This document shows positions 32,788 to 41,493 of a stretch of DNA of 64,000 nt, piece after piece (positions within the stretch are counted from its first letter, which is position 1; the number at the start of each line of letters is the position of its first letter). The notes under the pieces were generated by a model, which did no database searches, was not told where the DNA came from, and saw only the letters and a list, made by a program, of their open reading frames with translations. The DNA lies in contig CBDBFA010000003.1 of the NCBI GenBank assembly GCA_965204545.1, forward strand, positions 2,852,001 through 2,916,000, written 5' to 3'. The DNA comes from JAABVD01 sp965204545. Lineage in GTDB: Bacteria; Verrucomicrobiota; Verrucomicrobiia; Opitutales; UBA2995. The position numbers and the translations under genes were made by a program.

Positions 32788-33414
32788 ATGAACCATTTAG
32801 CACACCAAACAAACCAGGTAGTACCGGACAACCAACTTCTCACCGTCCAACAAATCGAACGGCTGGAAGAAAAAACCTCCATCCCGGGATTCAAAGGGGT
32901 TCTCCGAGAACTCGAAGCCCGCAAAGGCAAGACCAGCCGCAAGCACTTCTACATCGGATTCATGACCGACCACACCGGCCGTATCCGCGTCACCTTCTTC
33001 CGAGACGACATGGAAGACCTGCAGGGCCACCTCCTCCAGATTACGCTAAACCACCAAGGCAAAGGCATCCGCAAGGACATCTACCGAAAAACCACGGAAA
33101 TGACCGTCTTCAACACCGCGAAAATCATCACCCTCGATCCGGACACCGAAGACGTTACGCAGCAAGTAAACAAGGCAGTCCAAAACCAAGCCGCCAAATA
33201 CCGCGATCCCAAACACCTCGAAAACCCCAGCCTCACCATCGGCATGTCCGGCAACTGCTCTTCGAGAATCATATCCGCAGTCATATCCCACCCCGATATG
33301 AAAGACCCCATTCAATGGCTCTACAGCACAAACCTCCCTCAACTGGTCGATCACCTCATGACCGTCTACATCGATGCGATCCGCAAACAGGAAGCCACCC
33401 AGAACAGATCATGA
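32788..33414 (+). CDS. Hypothetical protein with OB-fold-like core
   Basis: Not firmly recognised. The 208-residue product has a central alternating-strand region ('SRKHFYIGFMTDHTGRIRVTFF', 'LQGHLLQITLNHQGKG' in part, 'EMTVFNTAKIITLD') that resembles an OB fold for nucleic-acid binding. A polar helical C-terminal half follows. It is the last gene of the small-gene block and follows family B by 18 bp. A role in DNA transactions of the element is inference. Confidence 0.62.
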   Translation: MNHLAHQTNQVVPDNQLLTVQQIERLEEKTSIPGFKGVLRELEARKGKTSRKHFYIGFMTDHTGRIRVTFFRDDMEDLQGHLLQITLNHQGKGIRKDIYRKTTEMTVFNTAKIITLDPDTEDVTQQVNKAVQNQAAKYRDPKHLENPSLTIGMSGNCSSRIISAVISHPDMKDPIQWLYSTNLPQLVDHLMTVYIDAIRKQEATQNRS

Positions 33415-33520
33415 ACCTTTTCAATCTCACCGGAGCATTCGCGGCCACAATCGCCTAGACGAAACCGTGCTAAACATCCCACCTTGCCTGTGGCGCTCTA
33501 ATCGACTTCCCTTACCGATA

Positions 33521-33922
33521 ATGAAAAACACAACCCTAACCCTGACCATGATCCTGGCCTTCGCCGTACATTCACTGGTGCAAACCAAAAACCCTTTGCA
33601 CGCCACCGCCGATCTCGCCGCGCTGTCGGATGCCGAATTGCTCGTGGCCGCCGCGGGCCTCGAAAAAAGGACTGCCGCCGATGTCGCCGCACTGTTGGAT
33701 GCCGGAGCGGACCCCAACGCCCGATCCGGGGATGGCTCAACCCCCTTGCACGTGGTGGCCGCAAGGACCGAAAACCCCAAAGTCATCACCGCCCTGCTGG
33801 ACGCCGGAGCGGACCCTAACGCGCTGGACTTTGCCGACAACATCCCCTGGGATTACGCAAGGGAAAACGAAGCCCTCAAGGGAACCGATGCCTATTGGCG
33901 ATTGAATGACCTTCGATTTTAA
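33521..33922 (+). CDS. Exported ankyrin-repeat protein, short
   Basis: The protein has 133 residues from the ATG at 33521. A signal peptide is likely ('TLTLTMILAFAVHSLV'). Two ankyrin units follow with the 'LLDAGADPNA' and 'GSTPLHVVAA' signatures, then the C-terminal cap 'IPWDYARENEALKGTDAYWRL'. The cap is nearly identical to that of the next gene, so the two share an origin. It lies 106 bp after the small-gene block. Secreted or periplasmic ankyrin proteins usually bind other proteins; the partner is unknown. Confidence 0.85.
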   Translation: MKNTTLTLTMILAFAVHSLVQTKNPLHATADLAALSDAELLVAAAGLEKRTAADVAALLDAGADPNARSGDGSTPLHVVAARTENPKVITALLDAGADPNALDFADNIPWDYARENEALKGTDAYWRLNDLRF

Positions 33923-33952
33923 CCCGGAAATCACCCTCAACCCCAAACACGT

Positions 33953-34924
33953 ATGAAAATCACAACCCTAGCCCTAGCCATGATCCTGGCTTGCACCGTC
34001 CATGCCCCGGGCACCCCTTTGCATGACGCCGCCGCAAAGGGGACCGCCACCGACGTCGCCGTCTTACTAAAGGCCGGAGCGGACCCCAACGCCCGGACCG
34101 AGGACGGCCATACCCCCTTACACTTGGCCGCCCTAAGTAATCCGACCCCCGCCATCATCACCGCCCTATTGGACGCCGGAGCGAACCCCAACGCCCGAGA
34201 CGAGAATGGCTTAACCCCCTTAAACTTGGCCGCCCTTTCCAGCGAAAACCCCGCCGCCCCCGCCATCATCACCGCTTTGGTAAAGGCCGGAGCGGACCCC
34301 AACGCCCGGGCCGAAAACGGCCATACCCCCTTGTACTTGGCCGCCTATGGAACCGAGAACCCCATCATCATCACCGCTTTGGTAAAGGCCGGAGCGGACC
34401 CCAACGCCCAGGCCGAGAATGGTAAGACTCCCTTGCACTCGGCCGCCCTAGGTAATCCGACCCCCGCCATCATCACCGCCCTATTGGACGCCAGAGCGAA
34501 CCCCAACGCCCGAGACGAGAATGGCTTAACCCCCTTGCATAGCGCCGTCCTTTCCAACGAAACCCCCGCCGCCCCCGCCATCATCACCATTTTGGTAAAG
34601 GCCGGAGCGGACCCCAACGCCTGGGCTGAGGACGGCGGTACCCCCTTGCACTTGGCCGCCTATGGAACCGAGAACCCCACCATCATCACCGCTTTGGTGA
34701 AGGCCGGAGCGGACCCCAACGCCCGGGCCGAGGACGGCAGTACCCCCTTGCACTTGGCCGCCCTAAGTAATCCGACCCCCGCCATCATCACCGCCCTATT
34801 GGATGCCGGAGCCGATCCCAACGCGCTGAACCTTGACGACAAAATACCTTGGGATTACGCAAGGGAGAACAAAGCCCTCAAGGGAACCGATGCCTATTGG
34901 CGATTAAATGAGCTTCGATTTTAA
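33953..34924 (+). CDS. Exported ankyrin-repeat protein, long, with recent cassette duplications
   Basis: The protein has 323 residues. The N-terminus 'MKITTLALAMILACTVHA' looks like a signal peptide (or lipoprotein-like leader, Cys at 14). About eight ankyrin repeats follow ('ALVKAGADPNARAEDG.TPLHLAA'). Several are nearly identical in DNA: segments beginning near 34138, 34450 and 34768 share long stretches, and the four-repeat block 34070-34380 recurs at 34385-34720 with small changes. The C-terminal cap is shared with the upstream gene. Repeat-unit gain and loss by recombination is expected, giving length variation between strains. Confidence 0.9.
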   Translation: MKITTLALAMILACTVHAPGTPLHDAAAKGTATDVAVLLKAGADPNARTEDGHTPLHLAALSNPTPAIITALLDAGANPNARDENGLTPLNLAALSSENPAAPAIITALVKAGADPNARAENGHTPLYLAAYGTENPIIITALVKAGADPNAQAENGKTPLHSAALGNPTPAIITALLDARANPNARDENGLTPLHSAVLSNETPAAPAIITILVKAGADPNAWAEDGGTPLHLAAYGTENPTIITALVKAGADPNARAEDGSTPLHLAALSNPTPAIITALLDAGADPNALNLDDKIPWDYARENKALKGTDAYWRLNELRF

Positions 34925-35143
34925 CTCACTGCGGAAATTCAACTCCCAATTTCCGACTGCACACCTATCTAAAATCATTAGCTCTATAGGTAAGATTTCC
35001 TACAGATTCATGGTGCTATGTAAGAAATCATGTAAGATTCTTAAACAGGAATTTAAGATCTAAAGGATTTAGAGCGATAGCATCGTAAGTATTTGATAAT
35101 TAGACGTTTATAGTAACTATTTCTCGTCCATAGAAGTATGATA
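34925..35143. other. AT-rich intergenic region before tRNA-Leu
   Basis: This 219-bp gap shows no gene. It is clearly more AT-rich than the flanks, with several TAAGATT/TAAGAAATC-type words around 34985-35060. It adjoins the 3' end of the tRNA gene, where integrative elements often have their attachment site; I see no second copy of the tRNA end in the window. Confidence 0.4.
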
Positions 35144-35228
35144 TGGTGCTCAGGGCGGGACTTGAACCCGCACGCCTTTCGGCACACGCCCCTCAAGCGT
35201 GCGTGTCTACCAATTCCACCACCTGAGC
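35144..35228 (-). tRNA. tRNA-Leu (anticodon GAG)
   Basis: Read on the minus strand, the 85-nt gene has the acceptor GCTCAGG paired with CCTGAGC, the leucine-type D arm GTGGAATTGGTAGACAC, and the anticodon stem-loop CACGC-TTGAGGG-GCGTG with anticodon GAG. It also has a long variable arm, the T arm GCGGG-TTCAAGT-CCCGC, and an encoded ACCA end. It decodes CUC and CUU. Its 3' end faces the accessory region (1-34.9 kb), the side on which tRNA-integrating elements insert. Confidence 0.97.
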
Positions 35229-35323
35229 CCGCTTTGAGGATGGGAAGATAAACAGCAATATTTACAGGCAGGCAATCCCTTTGTAATAAAACTTTGTAAC
35301 TACTCAGATGGTTTTTTGGCTGA

Positions 35324-35476
35324 CCACGACGAACGGCAGAGCAGGGATGCTCTTGCCCTACCACGACGAACGGCAGAGCAGGGATGCTCTTGCCCTACCA
35401 CGGCGAACGGCAGAGCAGGGATGCTCTTGCCCTACCACGGCGAACGGCAGAGCAGGGATGCTCTTGCCCTACCACG
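35324..35476. repeat. Four 37-bp tandem repeats
   Basis: Four direct units of 37 bp run from 35324 to 35471, plus a 5-bp start of a fifth. They differ only at one position (CGACGAACGG or CGGCGAACGG). Each contains an imperfect stem, GGCAGAGCA with TGCTCTTGCC. The units abut without spacers, so this is not a CRISPR array. The rest of the 35229-35804 gap holds a small AATACCC/GGGTATT hairpin near 35548 and nothing else I can name. Confidence 0.9.
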
Positions 35477-35804
35477 CTTTTGAATCTTTATCATTCAATA
35501 GGTAAGAACTCCCATTTTTTGAGGACTTAAGAACAGCGTTCCGAAAAAATACCCGCCGACCGTGGGTATTCAAAAGTCATCGCAACCAGCTCGGCGCAGG
35601 TAGACGCCGGATACGAATCCTCAATGAGGTCCTGAGTAGTTACAAAACTTTTTTCTTTTTAATCTCGAACTGCCCGGCTTGGATCCTAAAGGTAAGCCTG
35701 ACTCGGAACAAACCCCAAGCAGTCCCCAAACGAGATAGCGAAACGCATTGCCTGCCGGCCGTTCCCTTCCCCGGAAACACCCGTTGGGCAATTCAATTCC
35801 CGGC

Positions 35805-37253
35805 ATGGAAAAGGATGCAAATACCAAGGAACGGGTCCCTCGGCCCCCGGATAAGCAGCCCGTAGACCTGAGCGCTTTGCGGGACTTCGACTTTGGGCCA
35901 AGTTGGAGTGACGCCGCTTCTGCCAAGTCGGCGGGGAAGGAAACCGGCCCCCGTCGCTCACGTCCAACCCGAAAGCGGGGAGACACGACCGGAAAGAGGG
36001 ACCGGCGGAGATCAAAACCAAGGAAATCCCGAGGCGAGGCCCGGTCTGGTGAGCGGAAGGATAAGCCCGGGAAGCCTACCCAACGCCATCCCCGGTTCGA
36101 ACCTCCCCCAAAAGTGGTGGAGGTGGATTTTGTCCCTGAGGACAAAGGATTTAGCGCTTTGTGCCGTGCCATGAAGGCTACCTCCATTACCTACGATCTT
36201 TTTGATATTGCCCGCATTCTATTAAGGAAACCGGAACGCCACACTGTCATTATCCGTCCTTTGATAGACTCCGAAGAAGAGGTCGATCCGGGTCGGGGAT
36301 GGTTGTACGTGGTGAAAGCGGACGGCATGCCCTTCCTGGATGAATCGGACGCTGTTCAGCACGCTCTGTCCCGTTGTCTGGACCACTGTTTTACAGCCGA
36401 AACCGTCGAAGTGGAGCCTCCCAGAGGCGCCTTCAACCTGGTGAGGAGGTGTGGAATTACCGGGGAGTTGCTGGGCCCGCCCAATTACCACCGCTACAAG
36501 CAAATAGCCAGGGATCACCATGCCAACCGTTTGTCCAACATGCCCTTCCATAAATTCGAGTCGCGTATCGAGACGGTCAGGGACGAAGCGGTTATCCAGG
36601 CCTGGGTGGACAAGATGAAGACCCTTACCCGGTACGCCTTGAAACCGGAATTTGGGGGAGAAAGGGTTTTTGAGGAAGCGGAATTGGCCCGGGCTTACGT
36701 CAGGGCTCATCTACGGGATAAACTCGTAAGCAGGGAAAAAAGCCTGCGTTTGGAAGGCCGTCAGACGCGTAAACTGGTCGATCCGTTGATAAGGGCGAAC
36801 GTCGAATTTTCCAGGGACAGGCAAATCCGGTTTCCCCTCCACACAGCCAACGGGTTGCGGGGACGTTTGAGGGGGCAGAACTTTGTCCTCTACAAGAAAG
36901 GGAGCAGGGGGGTTTCCTACGTCTGCGCGGTCAAACGCAAATTCCGGGATCCGGACCAGATTTTCTCCGACCGGGTGCAAAAGATAATTGAATTTCTGGA
37001 AGCCCATCCCGGTATCCCGGTCAGGGAATTTACCGAGCAATACCTGGGGTTTGGCATCTTTGGCAAGGAGACAGAGTCTGCTCCCGCGCTCACGGAGGAG
37101 CAGAAGGATCGGTTGAAAGCTTTGCGGGTCGATTTTCGATGGCTGCTCGAGGAGGGATACGTATCCGAATACGCGGACGGAAGGGTATTTGCCCAACCCC
37201 AAAAGAAAGGAAGAAGGCGCGAAAGGCGCCCGAGGGCGCCAATTAGGAATTAG
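35805..37253 (+). CDS. Conserved basic protein of unknown function
   Basis: The product has 482 residues from the ATG at 35805 (an earlier TTG at 35748 is less likely). The first 110 residues are disordered and very basic ('RRSRPTRKRGDTTGKRDRRR'), typical of nucleic-acid-binding tails. The rest is folded: 'FSALCRAMKATSITYDLFDIAR', 'CGITGELLGPPNYHRY', 'FPLHTANGLRGRLRGQN' and 'GGERVFEEAELARAYV'. I do not recognise a named domain, but similar proteins of unknown function occur in Verrucomicrobiota to my recollection. It marks the beginning of the chromosomal backbone after the tRNA. An RNA-related role is only inference from charge. Confidence 0.78.
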   Translation: MEKDANTKERVPRPPDKQPVDLSALRDFDFGPSWSDAASAKSAGKETGPRRSRPTRKRGDTTGKRDRRRSKPRKSRGEARSGERKDKPGKPTQRHPRFEPPPKVVEVDFVPEDKGFSALCRAMKATSITYDLFDIARILLRKPERHTVIIRPLIDSEEEVDPGRGWLYVVKADGMPFLDESDAVQHALSRCLDHCFTAETVEVEPPRGAFNLVRRCGITGELLGPPNYHRYKQIARDHHANRLSNMPFHKFESRIETVRDEAVIQAWVDKMKTLTRYALKPEFGGERVFEEAELARAYVRAHLRDKLVSREKSLRLEGRQTRKLVDPLIRANVEFSRDRQIRFPLHTANGLRGRLRGQNFVLYKKGSRGVSYVCAVKRKFRDPDQIFSDRVQKIIEFLEAHPGIPVREFTEQYLGFGIFGKETESAPALTEEQKDRLKALRVDFRWLLEEGYVSEYADGRVFAQPQKKGRRRERRPRAPIRN

Positions 37254-37442
37254 GAATTAGGAATTAGGAATGAGGAATTGGGGAGAAGGGAGTGATGGAG
37301 TGGGGGAAAGGCGCCGGGGGGAGAATGAAAAATGAGGAATTTTGTGTTTTTTGCGCTCTTTTGTGGTTCCCTCTTTCTTTGCGGATCTTTGCGATCTTTG
37401 CGATCTTTGCGAGAGGTTGCTCGATCACGATTATGATCAAGA
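37254..37442. other. Intergenic region with simple repeats
   Basis: It holds four AATTAGG units (37240-37265) at its left edge, a purine-rich stretch, TTTGCGATC repeated three times (37380-37408), and GATTATGATCAAGATTACGATT. Such simple-sequence fillers recur in the other gaps of the right half. No gene is seen. Converging genes flank it, so a terminator is expected but not clear. Confidence 0.5.
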
Positions 37443-37901
37443 TTACGATTGGGCGCCTTTTCCTGCGTCGGTGGTCAGTTGCAGATGGTGTTTTTGGTCG
37501 GGTCCGATGGAAAAGTGGATCTGCCATCCTCCTGGGGCCAACCAATTGCCCAGGTTTTCCGGCCACTCGATAGCGAGGCAAAAGGGTGGTTCCAGGAATT
37601 CCTCGATTAACAGGTCGGCCGCTTCCCTCGGATCGGTGATGCGGTAAGCGTCGAAATGAATCAGTTGACGGTACCCCCGATAGATGGAGTAGAGGTTGTA
37701 GGTGGGGGAGGTAACCACGTCCCGTATGCCCCATCCCCGGGCCAGTCCCTTGACGAAAGTGGTTTTTCCCGCCCCCAGGCTACCGGACAATTTCAGGGTT
37801 TCATTTTCCGGGAAATAGCGGGAAAAGTCTTCCGCCACCGCCATGGTTTCCTCCATGGACGAGGTGGTCCTTCCCGCTTCAAGTTGATCTGAAATGTTCA
37901 T
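37443..37901 (-). CDS. tsaE: TsaE, ATPase for tRNA t6A synthesis
   Basis: TsaE is the P-loop ATPase that works with TsaB and TsaD to make threonylcarbamoyl-adenosine at position 37 of ANN-decoding tRNAs. The 152-residue protein has Walker A 'GSLGAGKTTFVKGLARGWG', the switch 'VTSPTYNL', 'HFDAYRI' and 'IEWPENL', all in family order. The start at 37901 overlaps the 3' end of thiL by 23 bp; a longer frame to 37925 is less likely. It is the second gene of the thiL-tsaE unit. Confidence 0.93.
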   Translation of the reverse strand: MNISDQLEAGRTTSSMEETMAVAEDFSRYFPENETLKLSGSLGAGKTTFVKGLARGWGIRDVVTSPTYNLYSIYRGYRQLIHFDAYRITDPREAADLLIEEFLEPPFCLAIEWPENLGNWLAPGGWQIHFSIGPDQKHHLQLTTDAGKGAQS

Positions 37902-38859
37902 AGCCGCCCAGGAGATCTTCCGCATGGCAGGGACCGATCAACCGAATACTATCTCCTTCACCTGTTTCCGGCTGTTCCAGCCTGCCAATGCAGGTTACCG
38001 GGGTATCGAATTCCCTTTGCCAATCCCGGGCAAACGCATCCTTTCCGCAGGCGGCCTGAACCGTGAAGAGTAGTTCATAGTCTTCCCCGTCATTAAAGGC
38101 ATGCCATAAGGGGCTCTGTCCGGAAGACTTGGCCATTTCATGGCTGGTTGGGCTGATGGGGATTTCAGCGGTATCCAGGCAGATGACTCCAACCGCAGGC
38201 GCCAAGTGATAGAGGTCGGTCCCCAGTCCATCCGATATATCTATGGCCGAGGTTACCCCTCCGTGGTTGGCCAGCCAGATACCCTCCTTGAGTCGCGGTT
38301 CGAAGTGCAGGTGCTTACCAGCGGAACTTCCCCCCAGATCCCCCGTAACCCAGAGGAGATCCCCGGGACGGCCCGACTTTCGAGTAAGCGGTCGGTCGGC
38401 CTCCAGGTAACCGGTCAAGGTCATGGAAAAAGCCAAATCCCGGTGAGTCGAGGTCACGTCGCCGCCCACGATTTTTATGTCGAAGGCCAGGGCCGTTCTT
38501 TTCAGGCCTCGGTAGACGGATTCGAGCCACTCGACCGAAGTGTCGGGGGGCAGGAGGCAGGCTAGAAGTGCGTAGTGGGGCTTTGCCCCCATGGCGGCCA
38601 AGTCACTGATACACCTTTTGAGCAGTTTTGCCCCGACTGATTCCGGAGAGGCCTCTCCCGTGAAGTGTTTTCCATACACCAGGGAGTCGTTAGTCACGAC
38701 TGATGGCAGGTCCGGATTTTTGAGTATGGCGGCATCGTCTCCTATGCCTTCGGGGGACGGGGGACTGGCATCACCCAGCCAATTCCGGATCTCCCGCAAC
38801 AGTTTCAATTCTCCCCAATCGCTGACGGTTGGCTCTTTTCTGGAATCGTTAGCCCGCAT
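37879..38859 (-). CDS. thiL: ThiL, thiamine-monophosphate kinase
   Basis: ThiL phosphorylates thiamine monophosphate to the pyrophosphate cofactor using ATP. The protein has 326 residues, the usual size. Family signatures are 'GIGDDAAIL' near residue 40, 'ISDLAAMGAKP', 'KIVGGDVTST', 'VTGDLGGSSAG', 'AIDISDGLGTDLYHLA', and 'NDGEDYELLFTV'. The acidic residues for Mg-ATP are present. It overlaps tsaE at the 3' end. Its own start lies next to a repeat-containing gap, where the promoter is expected. Confidence 0.96.
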   Translation of the reverse strand: MRANDSRKEPTVSDWGELKLLREIRNWLGDASPPSPEGIGDDAAILKNPDLPSVVTNDSLVYGKHFTGEASPESVGAKLLKRCISDLAAMGAKPHYALLACLLPPDTSVEWLESVYRGLKRTALAFDIKIVGGDVTSTHRDLAFSMTLTGYLEADRPLTRKSGRPGDLLWVTGDLGGSSAGKHLHFEPRLKEGIWLANHGGVTSAIDISDGLGTDLYHLAPAVGVICLDTAEIPISPTSHEMAKSSGQSPLWHAFNDGEDYELLFTVQAACGKDAFARDWQREFDTPVTCIGRLEQPETGEGDSIRLIGPCHAEDLLGGYEHFRST

Positions 38860-39089
38860 TTCTTACAAAATTCGTGACGAGCCCTTGAAGATCGAGTGCT
38901 GGTGCGGGTTTCGTGCCGATTCGCGGGTGAAGCTGGGTCGACACCCTGCAAAGTCGGCCTGCAACTGTGCGTAGCACGGGCGGGAAATCCAGCGGTTCCC
39001 GCTCCAGCGCCGGTATTCGGGCGCGCAGTAGAAAATTGGGAGATGTCGCATTCGCTCGGTAAGTGAGACATGCGGGTTATGGACCATCG
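38860..39089. other. Intergenic region with a dispersed repeat
   Basis: No credible gene; two short minus frames give Arg/Ser-rich products without pattern. The left part (38866-38896) resembles 54541-54576 (TTACA-AATTCGTGAC-AGC, then GAAGATC-AG), a dispersed repeat also linked to 59777. Near 39040 the sequence TCGCTCGGTAAGTGAGA resembles a short stretch inside the gene at 51543-51575. Confidence 0.45.
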
Positions 39090-39929
39090 TTAACCCTCAG
39101 TGAGCAGGAGGAGCATCAGCGTATTTGCATTGAACAATCCGTGCATGATGATCGGGGCGAGAATATTCCCGGTTTTTTCGTAGGAAAGGCATAGCCATAC
39201 CCCTAGTAGAAACAACGGCAGCAAGCTCAACCAGTTGAAATGCATGCCCGCGAAGATCAGGCCGCTCAATATGGCGGGCCACCAACCCGGAAAAAAAGCC
39301 TTCAGGTTGCGGTAGATAAATCCGCGAAATAGCAGTTCCTCACTGATGGGAACGAGGACAATGACGAGAAATCCCACTGTTAAAATCGCCGGGAATGATG
39401 TCATTTCCGCTACCTGCAAGACCACCTCCTGGGGTTCCGTGGGAAGGTTGAGGTGCCGAAGGGCCTTGGGCCAATAGTGGTAGACCGCAACCAAAACCGG
39501 TATAAGCGTCAACAAGAGGTAGACGGATCGAAACGGCAAGGGCAGAAGGCCCCCCTTGGCCGGACTCAATTTTATGGTTTTGGGCTTTGGGTACCAGGTG
39601 TGCAGCCCTAACAGGCCGGCCAGGAAAGCGAGGTGCATGGAGAAGGCCTGAAGGAGGTATTGATGTTGCTGAGGAAAGGTTTCGATATCGGAAAACAGGG
39701 TGTACAATCCAATGGTCAGGGCGCCGGCTCCAAAAGCGAGCAAGTAGAGGAAAACGAGGATCAGGCCGAAATCCAGCGCCCCGACACCCCAGTGGCCCAG
39801 TTCCCAGGTTTTTTTTCCACACACACCCCTGCCTTTGGTAAAAACCATGTGGGCCAGGCAGATGAGGCTGGCATAGAGGACGATCGTGGCATACAGATCC
39901 AGGGCCGGGCTGGTGATTTCAGGATTCAT
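39090..39929 (-). CDS. CPBP-family intramembrane protease
   Basis: The 279-residue membrane protein has about seven to eight hydrophobic segments. Near the C-terminus lie the three CPBP/CAAX-protease motifs: 'EELLFRGFIYR' (EExxxR), 'IFAGMHFNWLS' (FxxxH), and 'IIMHGLFNA' (HxxxN/B). The Glu pair and both His residues are present, so it is probably an active intramembrane peptidase. Substrates are unknown; family members process prenylated or signal peptides or give bacteriocin immunity. The ATG at 39929 is preferred to an upstream frame extension to 40049 that is low-complexity. Confidence 0.9.
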   Translation of the reverse strand: MNPEITSPALDLYATIVLYASLICLAHMVFTKGRGVCGKKTWELGHWGVGALDFGLILVFLYLLAFGAGALTIGLYTLFSDIETFPQQHQYLLQAFSMHLAFLAGLLGLHTWYPKPKTIKLSPAKGGLLPLPFRSVYLLLTLIPVLVAVYHYWPKALRHLNLPTEPQEVVLQVAEMTSFPAILTVGFLVIVLVPISEELLFRGFIYRNLKAFFPGWWPAILSGLIFAGMHFNWLSLLPLFLLGVWLCLSYEKTGNILAPIIMHGLFNANTLMLLLLTEG

Positions 39930-40320
39930 GAATCGGGAAGAAAAATGGAAGTCGGCCGGGGCAATGGCAATGCAAACCCAGAAAGGCAGAAAGGCGCCGT
40001 TAGCGCCAAGTGGAAAGAGGAAAGAAAAGGGAGTAACCACAAAAAGCACAAAAGACGCAAAAGAGATCCGGCTTCGCCGGAACAGGATTTAACGGAGGGC
40101 GGGTTTTCCAACCCGCCAATTCGTAGGGGCGAGGCATGCTTCGCCCACATTCCTCAAAATCGTGATCCTGATCGTGATCAGAAGGAAAGGAGTGATGGAA
40201 TTGTGGAATGATGGAGAGGAAAAAAAGGCTGAAGGCTGAAGGCTAAATTTTGATCTTGATCGTGATCATAATCGTGATCGTGATCGAAAGGAAAGAATCG
40301 ACTCGGATAACCTTACTTTC
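39930..40320. other. Intergenic region upstream of eboE
   Basis: It holds one arm of the 83-bp inverted repeat (listed separately), then GTGATC/CATAATCG simple repeats (40155-40180, 40250-40285) and GAAGGCTGAAGGCT. Promoters for the divergent CPBP and eboE genes must lie here but are not recognisable by eye. Confidence 0.5.
40035..40117. repeat. 83-bp inverted repeat, left arm
   Basis: This segment is the reverse complement of 41638-41720 with two mismatches in 83 bp. It includes a small palindrome GGCGGGTTTTCCAACCCGCC at its right end and ATCCGGC-TTC-GCCGGA in the middle. The pair encloses eboE. Confidence 0.92.
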
Positions 40321-41493
40321 ATGGAGTTAGCCAACGGCATTCACCTGGCCTATTGCACCAATATCCACCGGGGAGAATCCTGGGAAGAAACTTTCAGGTC
40401 CCTGAACCGGTATACCCTGGCGGTGCGGAACCGGGTGTGTCCGGGGGGCGCTTACGCCATCGGCCTGAGACTTGGAGCGGCCGCAGCCCGTGAGTTATCG
40501 GACCCGGCCACCCTGTTGGGTTTTCAAAAATGGCTGGAGAAAAATAACTGTTACGTATTTACCATAAATGGATTTCCCTACGGGGACTTTCACGGAACGC
40601 GGGTCAAGGAACAGGTTTACCTTCCGGATTGGTCTTCACGTGATCGGCTAGACTATACAAAGCGGTTATTCGACCTCTTGTGCGATATCCTGCCCGAGGG
40701 CTTAGCGGGAAGCGTAAGTACACTGCCGGGATCTTTCAAACGCTTCGTGACCGGTAATGACAGGGTTTCCGCCATGGAACAAAATCTGGCCAAGGTAGTG
40801 GAATACATAGACGAACTGAGCGAAAAGACGGGCCATGACCTCCATCTCGGCCTGGAACCGGAGCCACTGGGATATTTCGAAACCAGCGAGGAAACGGTAA
40901 ACTTTTTTGACCGCCTACTCAATTCGTATCCAGGGGATCGGGAGAGGATCCTTCGTCGATTGGGTGTGAACTACGATACCTGTCACCTGGCGGTTGAATA
41001 CGAAAGAGCCGGGGAATCCTTGGCGCGGTTCCAACAGAACCGGATCCGACTCAGCAAAGTTCACCTGAGTTCTGCCCTTCGTTTGGCGGAATTCTCGGAA
41101 AGCGCTCTGCAAAGATTAAGGGGTTTTTGCGATGAGGTTTACCTGCATCAGGTGGTCGCCGTAGACAACGCCGGTCGATTCCACCGATACGAGGACTTGG
41201 ACTTGGCTTTGGAAGCCCGACAGAGAGGAAGGGATGGGGCGGAGGAATGGCGCATCCATTTTCACATACCGTTGCATGCCTTGCCGCAGCCGCCATTGCA
41301 GCCGACCAGCGACCACATTCAAGACACTTTGGACTTTTTAAAAGTCGAACCCGATCTGTGCCACCATTTTGAAATGGAAACCTACACCTGGGAAGTGCTG
41401 CCCGAGGATTTGGCCAACTCCGACGTGGTGGACCAACTCGTGCGCGAATACCAGTGGACATTGGCCGAGTTTTCGGCTCGGGGCATGGCATGA
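40321..41493 (+). CDS. eboE: EboE-like TIM-barrel protein (metabolite traffic)
   Basis: The 390-residue product matches the EboE family, a xylose-isomerase-like TIM barrel of the ebo gene cluster, which is associated with transport or maturation of secondary metabolites. The start 'NGIHLAYCTNIHRGESW' is the family hallmark. 'YAIGLRLGAAAARELSD', 'FTINGFPYGDFHG', 'LHLGLEPEPLGYFET', 'VNYDTCHLAVEYE' and 'VHLSSAL' carry the expected metal-binding Glu, Asp, His pattern of the fold. It is followed by an EboD-like gene in the same direction, 292 bp later, with an inverted-repeat arm between. The other ebo genes are not in the window. The exact reaction is unknown. Confidence 0.87.
   Translation: MELANGIHLAYCTNIHRGESWEETFRSLNRYTLAVRNRVCPGGAYAIGLRLGAAAARELSDPATLLGFQKWLEKNNCYVFTINGFPYGDFHGTRVKEQVYLPDWSSRDRLDYTKRLFDLLCDILPEGLAGSVSTLPGSFKRFVTGNDRVSAMEQNLAKVVEYIDELSEKTGHDLHLGLEPEPLGYFETSEETVNFFDRLLNSYPGDRERILRRLGVNYDTCHLAVEYERAGESLARFQQNRIRLSKVHLSSALRLAEFSESALQRLRGFCDEVYLHQVVAVDNAGRFHRYEDLDLALEARQRGRDGAEEWRIHFHIPLHALPQPPLQPTSDHIQDTLDFLKVEPDLCHHFEMETYTWEVLPEDLANSDVVDQLVREYQWTLAEFSARGMA

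Noticed and set aside
35324..35476. Possible small CRISPR array
   Set aside because: The 37-bp units are directly joined with no variable spacers and there is no leader.
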